Assembly: GCA_022340305.1 (NCBI GenBank)
Contig: JAJDOF010000116.1
Location: 1-49,083, forward strand
DNA length: 49,083 nt
Direction: 5' to 3'
Source: Gammaproteobacteria bacterium
GTDB taxonomy: Bacteria > Pseudomonadota > Gammaproteobacteria > GCA-001735895
The translations under genes and the position numbers were made by a program. Positions 17,122 to 26,347 of the stretch are shown one piece after another. Numbering within the stretch: position 1 is the first letter of the stretch; every line of letters begins with the position of its first letter. Below the pieces are notes generated by a model that did no database searches, was not told the origin of the DNA, and saw only the letters and a program-made list of their open reading frames with translations.

Positions 17122-17928
17122 ATGGACCGAATCAAGAAAGCACTCGATAAAAGCAGGACCCGTAAACGACGGGAACTGGTGCAGCCTGCGCCACTTCAGT
17201 CAGTGGATTCTGAAAAGCATCCGTTCGAGAATATCGAGTATACCCAGACACGGCACATCGACGTGTCGCAGGCCGTGTTGGCGGAAAAGCGTCTTATCGC
17301 CGGCAACCGCACCGACCCGAGGGCTACCGCCTTTCGCATGTTACGCACCCAGGTGTTGCAGACGATGCGCGAAAATAACTGGACCTCGATCGCGGTGACC
17401 GGCCCAACCAGCGGCGTCGGCAAGTCGCTGGTTTCAGCCAACCTGGCAATCAGTATCTCGCGCGAGGTCAACCAGACCGTGTTGCTGGTTGATGTGGATC
17501 TGCGCCGTCCCGCGATCCACAAATACTTCGACTTCGAGCCCGACTACGGCCTGCTCGATTACCTGCGCGGCGATGCGGAATTAAAAGATCTGTTCGTCAA
17601 CCCTGTTTTCAAGCGCCTGGTGTTGTTGCCGGGGCGCGATACGACAAGCGAATCGTCGGAACTGTTGTCTTCGCCACGCATGGTCAACCTGGTAAAGGAT
17701 CTTAAAAACCGTTACCAGTCGCGAATCATCATCTTTGATTTACCTCCGTTGTTGAATGTTGACGATGCGATGGTGTTCCTGCCGAATGTCGATTCGACCC
17801 TGCTGGTCGTCGAAAATGGCCGCAACAAGCAGTCCGAGGTCCAGGATTCGATGCGCTTGCTGGAGGGCACCAATTTAATCGGTACAGTTTTAAACAAGGC
17901 TGACGAGGAAGTCAGAGAGTATTACTAG
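17122..17928 (+). CDS. Exosortase-locus tyrosine autokinase (CpsD/CapB family)
   Basis: Cytoplasmic BY-kinase that regulates polysaccharide polymerisation through the chain-length protein encoded 3 nt upstream. In 268 residues it has a Walker A loop GPTSGVGKS (about 94-102), Walker A' VLLVDVDLRRPA (about 116-127) and Walker B IIIFDLPP (about 200). An N-terminal basic helix (MDRIKKALDKSRTRKRREL) is typical of PEP-CTERM-locus kinases. The tyrosine cluster normally at the C-terminus is reduced to EYY, so autophosphorylation capacity may be limited. It lies 14 nt before the ATPase gene. Confidence 0.92.
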   Translation: MDRIKKALDKSRTRKRRELVQPAPLQSVDSEKHPFENIEYTQTRHIDVSQAVLAEKRLIAGNRTDPRATAFRMLRTQVLQTMRENNWTSIAVTGPTSGVGKSLVSANLAISISREVNQTVLLVDVDLRRPAIHKYFDFEPDYGLLDYLRGDAELKDLFVNPVFKRLVLLPGRDTTSESSELLSSPRMVNLVKDLKNRYQSRIIIFDLPPLLNVDDAMVFLPNVDSTLLVVENGRNKQSEVQDSMRLLEGTNLIGTVLNKADEEVREYY

Positions 17929-17942
17929 GGCTCAAGGCTGAT

Positions 17943-18845
17943 ATGTACGAAGAATTTTATCATTTCACGGAGAGACCGTTCACATTGTCTCCCGATCCGT
18001 CATTCCTGTTTCTTGGCAAAAGCCATCGACGTGCAATGAATATCCTGGAATACGGCGTTGCCAGTGATGCCGGCATCACGGTGATTTCGGGAGAAGTGGG
18101 TACCGGTAAGACCACCCTGGTGCGCAACCTGCTGGCTGAAATTGGCGAAGACTACACGGTTGGCATGATTACCAATACGCAGCATGATTTCTCTGATTTG
18201 CTGAAGTGGGTACTACATGCCTACGGTATCGAAACCGAAGATAATGATCGCGTCAAACTCTATAAACAACTGGTCGATTTTATTACCCGCGAACATCGCT
18301 CTGGGCATCGCGTTATCCTGATCATTGACGAGGCGCAAAATCTCGGCACGGAAGCGCTTGAGGATATCAGGATGCTGACCAACATCAATGTTGATAAAGA
18401 CATCGTGCTGCAACTCATCCTGGTCGGACAACCGGAATTGATCGAAATGCTGCAGAAGAAGGAATTACGGCAGTTTGCGCAGCGCGTATCGGCGGATTAT
18501 CTACTGCAACCGTTGACGTTCAGAGAAACGGAAAGATACATCAAGCATCGCATCATTGTGGCCGGGGGCGATGAAGACCTGTTTGCGCAAACCGCATTTG
18601 CCACCGTCTATTATCACAGTGGCGGAATTCCCCGGGTTATCAACACAATCTGTGATATGGCCCTGGTGTATGGATATGCGGACGAAGCTCCCAAGATTCG
18701 CAAGGAGATCATCCTCGACGCAATCAGGGACCGTAAAGTCGGGGGCTTGGTGATTCGCGACGATCAGAACTTCAACCAGGCAGCCGAGAGCCTGCGTCGG
18801 CAGATCATCGAAAAAACGGGTGTTGATATCGCGGAAATTGGATAG
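17943..18845 (+). CDS. ExeA-like AAA ATPase of the exosortase/polysaccharide locus
   Basis: A 300-residue ATPase of the type found beside the tyrosine kinase in XrtA/PEP-CTERM loci. It opens MYEEFYHFTERPFTLSPDPS, FLFLGKSHRRAMNILEYGV, then Walker A GEVGTGKTT (about 46-54), Walker B VILIIDEAQNL (about 121-131) and GQPELIEML with the AAA sensor region. There is no membrane helix or peptidoglycan-binding tail, unlike true T2SS ExeA. Its role in export is not established; location suggests it energises assembly. It ends the export operon. Confidence 0.9.
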   Translation: MYEEFYHFTERPFTLSPDPSFLFLGKSHRRAMNILEYGVASDAGITVISGEVGTGKTTLVRNLLAEIGEDYTVGMITNTQHDFSDLLKWVLHAYGIETEDNDRVKLYKQLVDFITREHRSGHRVILIIDEAQNLGTEALEDIRMLTNINVDKDIVLQLILVGQPELIEMLQKKELRQFAQRVSADYLLQPLTFRETERYIKHRIIVAGGDEDLFAQTAFATVYYHSGGIPRVINTICDMALVYGYADEAPKIRKEIILDAIRDRKVGGLVIRDDQNFNQAAESLRRQIIEKTGVDIAEIG

Positions 18846-18852
18846 TTCCGGG

Positions 18853-18874
18853 AGCGCTTGATACAGGCGCTTTT
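18853..18874 (+). terminator. Weak Rho-independent terminator after the ATPase gene
   Basis: AGCGC (18853-18857) and GCGCT (18867-18871) with a 9-nt loop, followed by TTT. Short stem and short T-run, so termination is likely partial. Confidence 0.35.
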
Positions 18875-19446
18875 AGGCAACAAGTACTGCGTTCGTGGTC
18901 GTCAAAAAATAGAAGGCGTTAACTGTTTAGACGATTCGATATTTTGTAGGTCGCCTGCAAACCACTGCAGCCCGATGACAGGATTTTCTCTAGCAGGAAG
19001 TTCTTATCACGAACAAGCGATTAACCGAGTGCCAGTCGAAGCCCATGTTGAAGGAGGTTTTGACAAGGCTTCCATCCCTGATTTCTGGCAGTTGCCCCCA
19101 CGATGTGTGTAAACCGTTTCGTTCAGTGTTTTCCAGGCAGTTTGGCGAGTCGAACATTATCGAAATCGACCTTGCTGCCGCACCGATGATCGACCGCGCC
19201 CCTCTACAGCGGTGTTTGATACGCCTGCAAAACCTGAGTAGTGCAAGCGCTGCCCGGTAATTTTCAAGCCTGAAGCTCGTCGTAACGCGGATATTTCGCT
19301 GGCATTGTGTCGAATTTCTCCTATAGGTCTGTTTTGTGACGCATTACCTATGGATAAATCGTCGGGTACGACAGAATACCGGACTACCACTTCATCGTTA
19401 GTTCATCGCGGATCTCAAAAAGTATATCTCTGGGTACAGACTCATA
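18875..19446. other. Intergenic region before the exosortase, no gene recognised
   Basis: About 570 bases. A GGAGG at 19052 precedes a short frame with no family resemblance, and other frames are equally unconvincing. I see no tRNA, REP copy or clear promoter. It may hold the exosortase promoter or an untranslated leader. Confidence 0.45.
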
Positions 19447-21018
19447 ATGGGACGACATATCATAATCTGGAAATTTTCATACCCTGTACTGGCATTGATT
19501 GCCGGGGGATTCCTGCTGTTGTTACCGACGTTCTGGGGCGGGATCGCCGATTTGACAGGGCGCTGGGATAGCCAGGAGGAATATAGCCATGGCTACATGA
19601 TTCCCCTGGTATCGGCCTATTTAATCTGGCAACGAAAGGATTTATTGCAAACCCTCCAGTTCAGGCCATCATGGGTTCCAATCGGCCTTGTGCTTCTGGG
19701 GCTAGCGGTTTCGGTTCTCGGCGAAATCAGCGCCCTCTACATTCTGATTCATTTCTCCCTGATCCTGATTATCCTGGCGATGGCCTGGTCAATCATGGGA
19801 TGGAATGCGTTCAAGTACGTGTTGATTCCCCTGGGACTGCTTGTCTTCGCAATTCCCCTGCCTTATTTCCTCGAGGCCTCGTTAACTGCGGATCTGCAAC
19901 TGATCTCATCCAAACTCGGGGTTGGTTTTATACGCCTGTTTGGTATCTCGGTGTTTGCCGAGGGCAATGTAATCGATCTCGGTAGCTATCAACTTCAGGT
20001 AGTCGAGGCCTGCAGTGGCTTGCGCTACCTGTATCCGCTGATGGGTGTCGGCTTTATCGCTGCCTATCTCTACCAGGTTGAATTCTGGAAACGTGCACTC
20101 GTTTTCTTCTCGACGATCCCGCTAACCATCCTGATGAACAGCTTGCGCATCGGTGTCATCGGTATCCTGGTGGAACACTGGGGTATAGGAATGGCGGAAG
20201 GTTTTCTGCATTATTTCGAGGGCTGGATTATTTTCATCGCCTGCCTCGCAATCCTGGTCGGAGAAATGTGGTTACTCAATCGATTTTCTGCGAACCGGCT
20301 CAGTTTCGCGCAATCGTTTACCATGCCTGCGGGTCCGGATATCAGTGCCGAGGAAGTAGAACCGCGGACAAGGGAATTGCCCCGGCCATTTATCGCCTGC
20401 ATGGCCCTGGTAATTCTATCCTATTTCGTTATTCAGTCGATCGATACCCGTAACGAGGTCATTCCAGATCGTGATGATTTCGTGACATTCCCGCTCTATT
20501 TCGATGGCTGGTCCGGGCAACAGGAAAATCTCCAGTCGATTGTGACTGATAAGTTGAAGCTCACCGATTACCTTATGAACAATTATGCTCGAGATGAAAA
20601 ACCGCCGATCAACTTTTATGTCGCTTATTATGCATCCCAGCGCAAGGGAATATCACCACATTCGCCGCGAGTTTGTGTCCCGGGTGGAGGATGGTCGATT
20701 ACCGATATCGAACGCACGATTATTAATCTCAATAATGACGGCGGGCAGGTCAAGGTCAATCGGGCGATAATCCAGAATGGTGTAAATAAACAACTGGTGT
20801 ATTACTGGTTCAAGCAGCGCGGTCGCGACATTGCTAACGAATACTGGATGAAATGGTACCTGTTGACGGATTCGATATCGTTGAATCGCACCGACGGCTC
20901 CCTGGTTCGGCTAACCACCCCCATTCTCCCCAATGAAAAAGAGCGTGATGCAGAACTGCGATTGAAGGAGTTTTTGTCTACCGTTAATCCAATGCTGGAA
21001 GACTATGTTCCAATCTGA
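19447..21018 (+). CDS. xrtD: Exosortase XrtD (VPLPA-CTERM type) fused to an EpsI domain
   Basis: Integral-membrane cysteine transpeptidase-like enzyme that cleaves C-terminal sorting signals. Residues 1-290 form the exosortase core with about eight membrane helices and the expected triad: Cys in VVEACSGLRYLYP, Arg in ILMNSLRIGVIG, and His in GFLHYFEGW. Residues ~320-523 form a periplasmic EpsI-type domain with FPLYFDGWSGQ, the NFYVAYYASQRKG strand and the HSPRVCVPGGGW motif. A single fused polypeptide is what VPLPA-CTERM-specific exosortases (XrtD) have, and two proteins with that signal are encoded at 3643 and 12743. It is followed by the PrsT-like gene. Start ATG 19447, weak ribosome binding site. 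Confidence 0.92.
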   Translation: MGRHIIIWKFSYPVLALIAGGFLLLLPTFWGGIADLTGRWDSQEEYSHGYMIPLVSAYLIWQRKDLLQTLQFRPSWVPIGLVLLGLAVSVLGEISALYILIHFSLILIILAMAWSIMGWNAFKYVLIPLGLLVFAIPLPYFLEASLTADLQLISSKLGVGFIRLFGISVFAEGNVIDLGSYQLQVVEACSGLRYLYPLMGVGFIAAYLYQVEFWKRALVFFSTIPLTILMNSLRIGVIGILVEHWGIGMAEGFLHYFEGWIIFIACLAILVGEMWLLNRFSANRLSFAQSFTMPAGPDISAEEVEPRTRELPRPFIACMALVILSYFVIQSIDTRNEVIPDRDDFVTFPLYFDGWSGQQENLQSIVTDKLKLTDYLMNNYARDEKPPINFYVAYYASQRKGISPHSPRVCVPGGGWSITDIERTIINLNNDGGQVKVNRAIIQNGVNKQLVYYWFKQRGRDIANEYWMKWYLLTDSISLNRTDGSLVRLTTPILPNEKERDAELRLKEFLSTVNPMLEDYVPI

Positions 21019-21068
21019 TCGCTATGGTTACCCGACGCACACTTCTAATTAATTTTGAGAACGTCACC

Positions 21069-23459
21069 ATGTATAGAAAAATGATGAAACCTGTAATTAT
21101 TATCCTTCTGATCAGCGGTCTGGCCGCCTGTAGTAGTCCGGAGGAGAAGGCGGCGGACTACATTCAGAATGCAACCGCGTTGTTGCAGGAAGGCAACCTG
21201 GATAAGGCCGAGCTCGAGTATAAGAACGCCCTGCAAATCAACCAGAATCAGCCCGACGCCTGGTATGGCCTGGCAAAAATTTATGAGCGCAAGCAGCAGT
21301 GGCGCCAGATATATGCAACGTTGCAGAGAATCCGGGAAATGGCGCCTGATCACGTCGATGGCAGAATCATGCTGGCGCAGCTTTTGCTGGCCTCCAATCA
21401 ACTGGAGCAGGCTCTGAAGGATGCCGGTGAAATTTTGGAACTCGCACCCGCTGATGCGCGCGCGCATGCGCTAATGGCCGCCGTGCAATTCCGGCTCGAT
21501 AATTTCGCGGGTGCCCAGGATGAAGTCGACCGGGCACTGGCCATAGACCCCGGACATATCGAGGCTGTACTGGTGCGGTCACGCATACTCATAGTGGAGG
21601 AAAAGTATGACGATGCAATCCGCCTGCTGGATGGTTCCATAAAAGATAATCCGGACAACGTTTCTTTGTATTTGATGAAAATAAAGGCTTACGCGGAAAC
21701 GGGTAACAGCAAGGATACTGAGCAGACTTATCTCAGTTTGATCAAGCAAAATCCTGATAAAAATGCCTTCAAGCAGGCCCTTGTAAGCCACTATATCAGT
21801 CAGAAAGACATTGACGGCGCCGAAGCGGTAATCGAGCAGCTTATTCAGTCTGACCCGGACAGCGTCGACCTGAAACGGCAGTTGATTGGTTTCAAAAACC
21901 AGTATCGCTCGACCGCCGAAGCGATTGCCCTGGTAAAGTCTTATATTGATTCAGACGGGGACGAGTACCGCTACCGATTTATGCTGGCGGAATTGTATGA
22001 GCGCAACAAGCAAAGTGAACTGGCTTTAAAAGTCTACGAGGAGATTGCGGTTGACGATGGGTTCCAGCCCAATGGACTGGAAGCGCGCATTAAAACTGCG
22101 GTCATCGAATTGATCGCGGGCAACGAGGAGCGGGCCAGGGCTCTGGTGAATGAAGTCCTGGAGCAGGATAAAAACAATGAGAACGGTCTGCTGTTACTGT
22201 CAGGTTTTCAAATCACGGACCGTAAATATGACGATGCACTGGTCAGCGCGCGAACCGTGTTGCGCGATAACCCGGATTCCATTAAGGCACTGGGCCTGCT
22301 GGGGAAAGCTTACAGCGCCATGGGCTCAACTGAGCTCGCGGTAGAGTCATATACCAAGGCCTTTCAGCTCAACAAGGGTACGCCCATCATTGCGAATGAA
22401 CTCGCAACCAGTTTCATTCAGCAGCGAAAATTCACCCAGGCGGATGAAGTGTTGCAGGAATCGATCGCCCAGGGCAATCAAAGTCTGGATGCAATCAAGT
22501 TGTTAACCCAGGTTAAGCTGGCATTGGGTGAATGGGATGTGGCGGAAAAATTGGCCCGGCAATTGCAGAAGGTCGAAGGTCAGGAAGCATTATCAGAACA
22601 ATTACTGGGTGTGGCTTACCAGGGAAAGGATTTGCAGGGCGAGAGTATCAAGGCGTTTCAGCGGGCGCATGACCTCGCTCCATCGGCCGTGCAACCGATC
22701 GTGTCCATCGCTCAGGCCTACTTTCGCTCGGGGGAACTCGAAAAAGCACGGCAGTTTCTGGATTCGGTTTTAGCTGCGGATAAAGAAAACATTACCGCCT
22801 ACCTGTTACTTGGGCAGTTGAGCCAGGCTGAGGGTAAGCAGGCGGAAGCCGTTGCACATTTTAACAAGGTCATTGAAATTGACCCGAAACAGGGCGTTGG
22901 TTATCGCAACCTGGCTATTGTATACCGGCGCAGTAACGAACTGGAAAAGGAAGAAGAAACGATAAATCGTGCCGTTGCGGCTATGCCGGAGCGCCCTATT
23001 TTAACCATGGGCCAGGCTTCGATATATGAACGTCAGGGAAATTTCGACAAGGCGATTGAGACCTATGAGGCACTGTTAAAAACCGACTCCAACCTGCTGG
23101 TGGCGAAAAATAACCTGGCAAGCCTGCTGACTGATCACCGGCAGGATCAGGCGAGTATTGATAAGGCGCGGAGTATAGCGGCTGAACTCAGGAGCTCTTC
23201 GATTCCGCAGTTCCGTGACACCTATGCCTGGGTATCGGTTAAATCCGGAACAAATCTCGAGGAGGCGGTAGTAATTCTTGAAGGCATTGTAAAAGAAAAT
23301 GATCAGGTCGATGTATACCAGTATCACCTGGGCGAGGCTTATCGTAAGAAGGGTGATTCCGAAAAAGCGATGCTGCACCTGAATAAGGCCGTTAAGCTGG
23401 CCAATCCGGAATCCGACGTCGCTGAAAAAGCAAAAGAGTCGCTTCAGCAGTTGAAGTAA
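21069..23459 (+). CDS. PrsT-like TPR lipoprotein of the exosortase system
   Basis: Large TPR scaffold found in PEP-CTERM/exosortase loci. The chosen start ATG 21069 gives a 796-residue product whose N-terminus is a lipoprotein signal with lipobox LAAC (MYRKMMKPVIIILLISGLAA then Cys); the ATG at 21024 adds 15 residues with no ribosome binding site. From about residue 35 to the end there are more than 15 TPR-like 34-residue units, for example ALLQEGNLDKAELEYKNALQ, AYRKKGDSEKAMLHLNKAV. Role in assembly of the polysaccharide or sorted proteins is unproven. Follows xrtD by 50 nt and precedes galE by 21 nt. Confidence 0.9.
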   Translation: MYRKMMKPVIIILLISGLAACSSPEEKAADYIQNATALLQEGNLDKAELEYKNALQINQNQPDAWYGLAKIYERKQQWRQIYATLQRIREMAPDHVDGRIMLAQLLLASNQLEQALKDAGEILELAPADARAHALMAAVQFRLDNFAGAQDEVDRALAIDPGHIEAVLVRSRILIVEEKYDDAIRLLDGSIKDNPDNVSLYLMKIKAYAETGNSKDTEQTYLSLIKQNPDKNAFKQALVSHYISQKDIDGAEAVIEQLIQSDPDSVDLKRQLIGFKNQYRSTAEAIALVKSYIDSDGDEYRYRFMLAELYERNKQSELALKVYEEIAVDDGFQPNGLEARIKTAVIELIAGNEERARALVNEVLEQDKNNENGLLLLSGFQITDRKYDDALVSARTVLRDNPDSIKALGLLGKAYSAMGSTELAVESYTKAFQLNKGTPIIANELATSFIQQRKFTQADEVLQESIAQGNQSLDAIKLLTQVKLALGEWDVAEKLARQLQKVEGQEALSEQLLGVAYQGKDLQGESIKAFQRAHDLAPSAVQPIVSIAQAYFRSGELEKARQFLDSVLAADKENITAYLLLGQLSQAEGKQAEAVAHFNKVIEIDPKQGVGYRNLAIVYRRSNELEKEEETINRAVAAMPERPILTMGQASIYERQGNFDKAIETYEALLKTDSNLLVAKNNLASLLTDHRQDQASIDKARSIAAELRSSSIPQFRDTYAWVSVKSGTNLEEAVVILEGIVKENDQVDVYQYHLGEAYRKKGDSEKAMLHLNKAVKLANPESDVAEKAKESLQQLK

Positions 23460-23480
23460 CGGCAAGTAGCGGGGGAGCCT

Positions 23481-24461
23481 TTGTTGAATATTCTGATTGT
23501 GGGTGGTGCGGGTTATATTGGCTCGCACATGGTTAAACTTCTGTCGGTTGCGGGTCATCAGGTCGTGGTCTTTGATAATCTCTCCAAGGGTTATCGGGAC
23601 GCGGTTCTCGAGGGTGAATTTATCGAGGGTGATCTGGCTAATCTCGAGCAGCTCGAGCGCTTGTTTAGCTCCAGTCGCTTTGATGCGGTGATGCATTTTG
23701 CCTCATTTATCGAGGTTGGCGAATCCGTAAGGGATCCGGCGAAGTACTACCGAAACAATTTCTCGAATACCCAGAATCTTCTCGATAGCATGGTGGCCCA
23801 TGACGTCGGTCATTTTATCTTTTCGTCGACGGCTGCTATTTTCGGTGAGCCGCGATATACCCCGATCGATGAAGTGCATGCAAAATCACCGATCAATCCC
23901 TATGGCAGATCAAAATTCATGGTTGAGCAAATGCTCGAGGATTACGATAAAGCCCATGGATTGAAGTCTGTATGTTTGCGTTATTTCAATGCGGCAGGCG
24001 CCGATGTCGAGGGTGATCTCGGTGAACGCCATAACCCCGAAACCCATCTTATCCCTCTCGTCTTGCAGGCTGCGTCAGGCCGCAGAGACGCTATCGCGAT
24101 TTATGGAAACGACTACGATACTGCCGATGGCACCTGTGTTCGAGATTATATCCACGTTCAGGATCTCTGCGCTGCACATTTGCTCGCGCTGGATTCTTTG
24201 CGGAAGACCGGTAACAGCAATCAATTCAACCTGGGAAATGGGCTGGGATTCTCGGTTCGACAGGTGATCGATTGCGCGCGCGAGGTGACCGGCCGGGAAA
24301 TAAAGGTGGTGAACGAAGAACGCCGGGCAGGCGATCCGGCCGTGCTGGTGGCCGACGCTGCCAGGGCCAAAACGGTTCTTGGCTGGAAGCCTTCCTTATC
24401 GAGCCTGGAAAAAATTATCGAAACCGCCTGGAACTGGGAGCAGTCATTTTTTTCACATTAG
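23481..24461 (+). CDS. galE: UDP-glucose 4-epimerase
   Basis: Interconverts UDP-glucose and UDP-galactose for the polysaccharide. SDR enzyme of 326 residues with NAD-binding GGAGYIGSHM, FDNLSKGYRDAV, HFASFIEVGESV, SSTAAIFGEP, NPYGRSKFMVEQML carrying Tyr-xxx-Lys, and YFNAAGADVEGDLGE. The start is TTG 23481 with GGGGGAG at 23471-23477. In the operon with xrtD and the TPR gene. Specificity for N-acetylated sugars cannot be excluded. Confidence 0.95.
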   Translation: MLNILIVGGAGYIGSHMVKLLSVAGHQVVVFDNLSKGYRDAVLEGEFIEGDLANLEQLERLFSSSRFDAVMHFASFIEVGESVRDPAKYYRNNFSNTQNLLDSMVAHDVGHFIFSSTAAIFGEPRYTPIDEVHAKSPINPYGRSKFMVEQMLEDYDKAHGLKSVCLRYFNAAGADVEGDLGERHNPETHLIPLVLQAASGRRDAIAIYGNDYDTADGTCVRDYIHVQDLCAAHLLALDSLRKTGNSNQFNLGNGLGFSVRQVIDCAREVTGREIKVVNEERRAGDPAVLVADAARAKTVLGWKPSLSSLEKIIETAWNWEQSFFSH

Positions 24462-24518
24462 TGTAAGATCCACGTCTGCGATATTACGAATCACTTCAAT
24501 TTCCAGGGCACCTGAATC

Positions 24519-25853
24519 ATGAATATAACTATCTTTGGCTCGGGCTATGTCGGCCTGGTCACCGGGGCCTGTCTGGCCGAGGTCGGCAATCATGTCGTCT
24601 GTATGGATGTCGATCGAGATAAGATCGATCGGTTGAATAACGGCGAAATCCCGATTTATGAACCGGGTCTTGAAGAATTGATCCAGCATGCCCGCGACCA
24701 GGGTAACATCGAGTTCACGACCGACCTCGAAAAAGCCGTCGGGCACGGTGTGTTCCAGATGATCGCCGTCGGCACACCGCCGGATGAAGACGGGTCGGCT
24801 GACATGCAATACGTGTTGGCGGTAGCGGAGTCTATCGGTCAGCATATGAACGACTACAAGATTATTATCGATAAGTCGACGGTGCCGGTGGGCACTGCAG
24901 AGATGGTGCGCGCCAAGGTCAACGAGTTGCTGGGAAAGCGCAACAAGTCGCTAGAGTTTGATGTGGTCTCGAACCCTGAATTCCTGAAAGAGGGTGCCGC
25001 GATCGATGATTTCATGAAACCGGATCGTATTGTGATCGGCACCGATAATCCGCGTACCACCGAGCTCCTGCGGGTGCTCTATACGCCGTTCAATCGTAAC
25101 CATGACCGCATCATTGCGATGGACATTCCCTCGGCGGAGCTGACCAAGTATGCCGCGAATGCGATGCTCGCGACCAAGATCAGCTTTATGAACGAGATGG
25201 CCAATATTGCGGAACGCGTTGGCGCGGATATCGAGCACGTGCGCCAGGGGATAGGCTCGGATCACCGTATCGGGTTCCAGTTTATTTATCCCGGTTGTGG
25301 TTATGGTGGTTCCTGCTTCCCGAAGGACGTGCAGGCCCTGAGCCGAACGGCTACCTCGATCGGATACGACGCCAAGGTTCTGAATGCCGTCGAGGCAACG
25401 AACGAGCTGCAGAAAGAAAAGCTGTTTGGGAAAATCAGCAAGTTCTATAACGGCGACCTCGCGGGCAAGGTTATCGCGCTGTGGGGCCTCTCGTTCAAGC
25501 CGCGTACCGACGATATGCGTGCGGCGCCGAGCCGCAATTTACTGGAACGCCTGATCGCCGAAGGCGCGAGCGTGCGTGCCTTCGATCCGGTCGCCATGGA
25601 TGAAGCCCGGCACATTTACGGTGACACCCAGGGACTCGAATTCTGCGACAGCGCCGAAGAGGCCGTGCAGGGTGCAGACGTGCTGGCCATCGTGACTGAG
25701 TGGAAGAATTTCTGGGGTCCGGATTTCGCCAATCTTGCCGAAAAACTCGCCGACAAGGCGATATTCGATGGCCGCAATCTTTACGATCCGGCCGTCGTCA
25801 AACCGTTCGGGCTGCGCTATTTCGCAATCGGGCGCGGCGAGCAGCTGAATTGA
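24519..25853 (+). CDS. ugd: UDP-glucose 6-dehydrogenase (active-site intact)
   Basis: Oxidises UDP-glucose to UDP-glucuronate with two NAD. The 444-residue product has N-terminal [18 protein letters not shown], the [15 protein letters not shown] segment, [24 protein letters not shown] and [20 protein letters not shown] with catalytic Lys and Asn. It also has [16 protein letters not shown] with the nucleophilic Cys, then the C-terminal domain [14 protein letters not shown] and DGRNLYDP. It ends the polysaccharide locus. A diverged paralogue lies at 35884-37152 on the opposite strand. Confidence 0.96.
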   Translation: MNITIFGSGYVGLVTGACLAEVGNHVVCMDVDRDKIDRLNNGEIPIYEPGLEELIQHARDQGNIEFTTDLEKAVGHGVFQMIAVGTPPDEDGSADMQYVLAVAESIGQHMNDYKIIIDKSTVPVGTAEMVRAKVNELLGKRNKSLEFDVVSNPEFLKEGAAIDDFMKPDRIVIGTDNPRTTELLRVLYTPFNRNHDRIIAMDIPSAELTKYAANAMLATKISFMNEMANIAERVGADIEHVRQGIGSDHRIGFQFIYPGCGYGGSCFPKDVQALSRTATSIGYDAKVLNAVEATNELQKEKLFGKISKFYNGDLAGKVIALWGLSFKPRTDDMRAAPSRNLLERLIAEGASVRAFDPVAMDEARHIYGDTQGLEFCDSAEEAVQGADVLAIVTEWKNFWGPDFANLAEKLADKAIFDGRNLYDPAVVKPFGLRYFAIGRGEQLN

Positions 25854-26347
25854 TCAGAAGCCGATTCTTTTCGAAAATTTGATAAAACCGAGCCGGTTGG
25901 TGCCACCATTGTGGGGCTGGCGAATTCGACCGCTGCGCAATCTTCGCCATCGGCACAGGTCAGCATCGCTCGCGTTACTCGCGGCTCGGCGAAAGCAAGG
26001 TGTCGGTGATCGAGTTTATCGTCATATTCAGTAGATTTTTCGCATGAGTCGCTAAATATTGAAACCGATCGAAAGACGTTTCACCGAAACGGGATAAAAT
26101 TTTGATTTATCAATGGTCATTCAAATGGATAAGGATCCGCGCAATCGCTCAACGCACAACCATTGCATGATTCCGACACGTCAGGCCGCCGCTGGTGCGG
26201 GAATGACAGGTAAGTAGCGCAGTGAACGGCCGTGAGTGGTGAAAGTTTTATTTATTTGACCTGGTCGGCTTTATTTTTGTGAATTTGTGGTCAAATAGCA
26301 GATTGAACTCTAATATAATTCAGTAACATAGAAAGTTAAGTTATCAA
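25854..26347. other. Intergenic region between ugd and gspE
   Basis: About 490 bases with no intact gene. It holds an inverted type B REP copy at 26168-26208. A possible gspE promoter -10 TATAAT lies at 26314-26319, without a good -35. The stretch 25890-26040 reads like coding DNA for short runs but has no start and no recognisable product. Confidence 0.5.
26168..26208 (-). repeat. REP-like element, type B, inverted copy
   Basis: GATTCCGACACGTCAGGCC, then GCCGCTGGTGCGGGAATGAC, is the reverse complement of the composite at 27937 and 35786, including the inner TCCGACGTGTCGGA palindrome (one mismatch). It is the only clear inverse copy of type B in the window. Confidence 0.8.

Noticed and set aside
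18858-19390. Several short ORFs on both strands before xrtD
   Set aside because: Low-complexity translations with many Cys/Arg, no family, and conflicting frames.
25890-26040. Possible gene remnant between ugd and gspE
   Set aside because: Short readable stretches in two frames, but no start, no recognisable motif and no similarity to any gene in the window.
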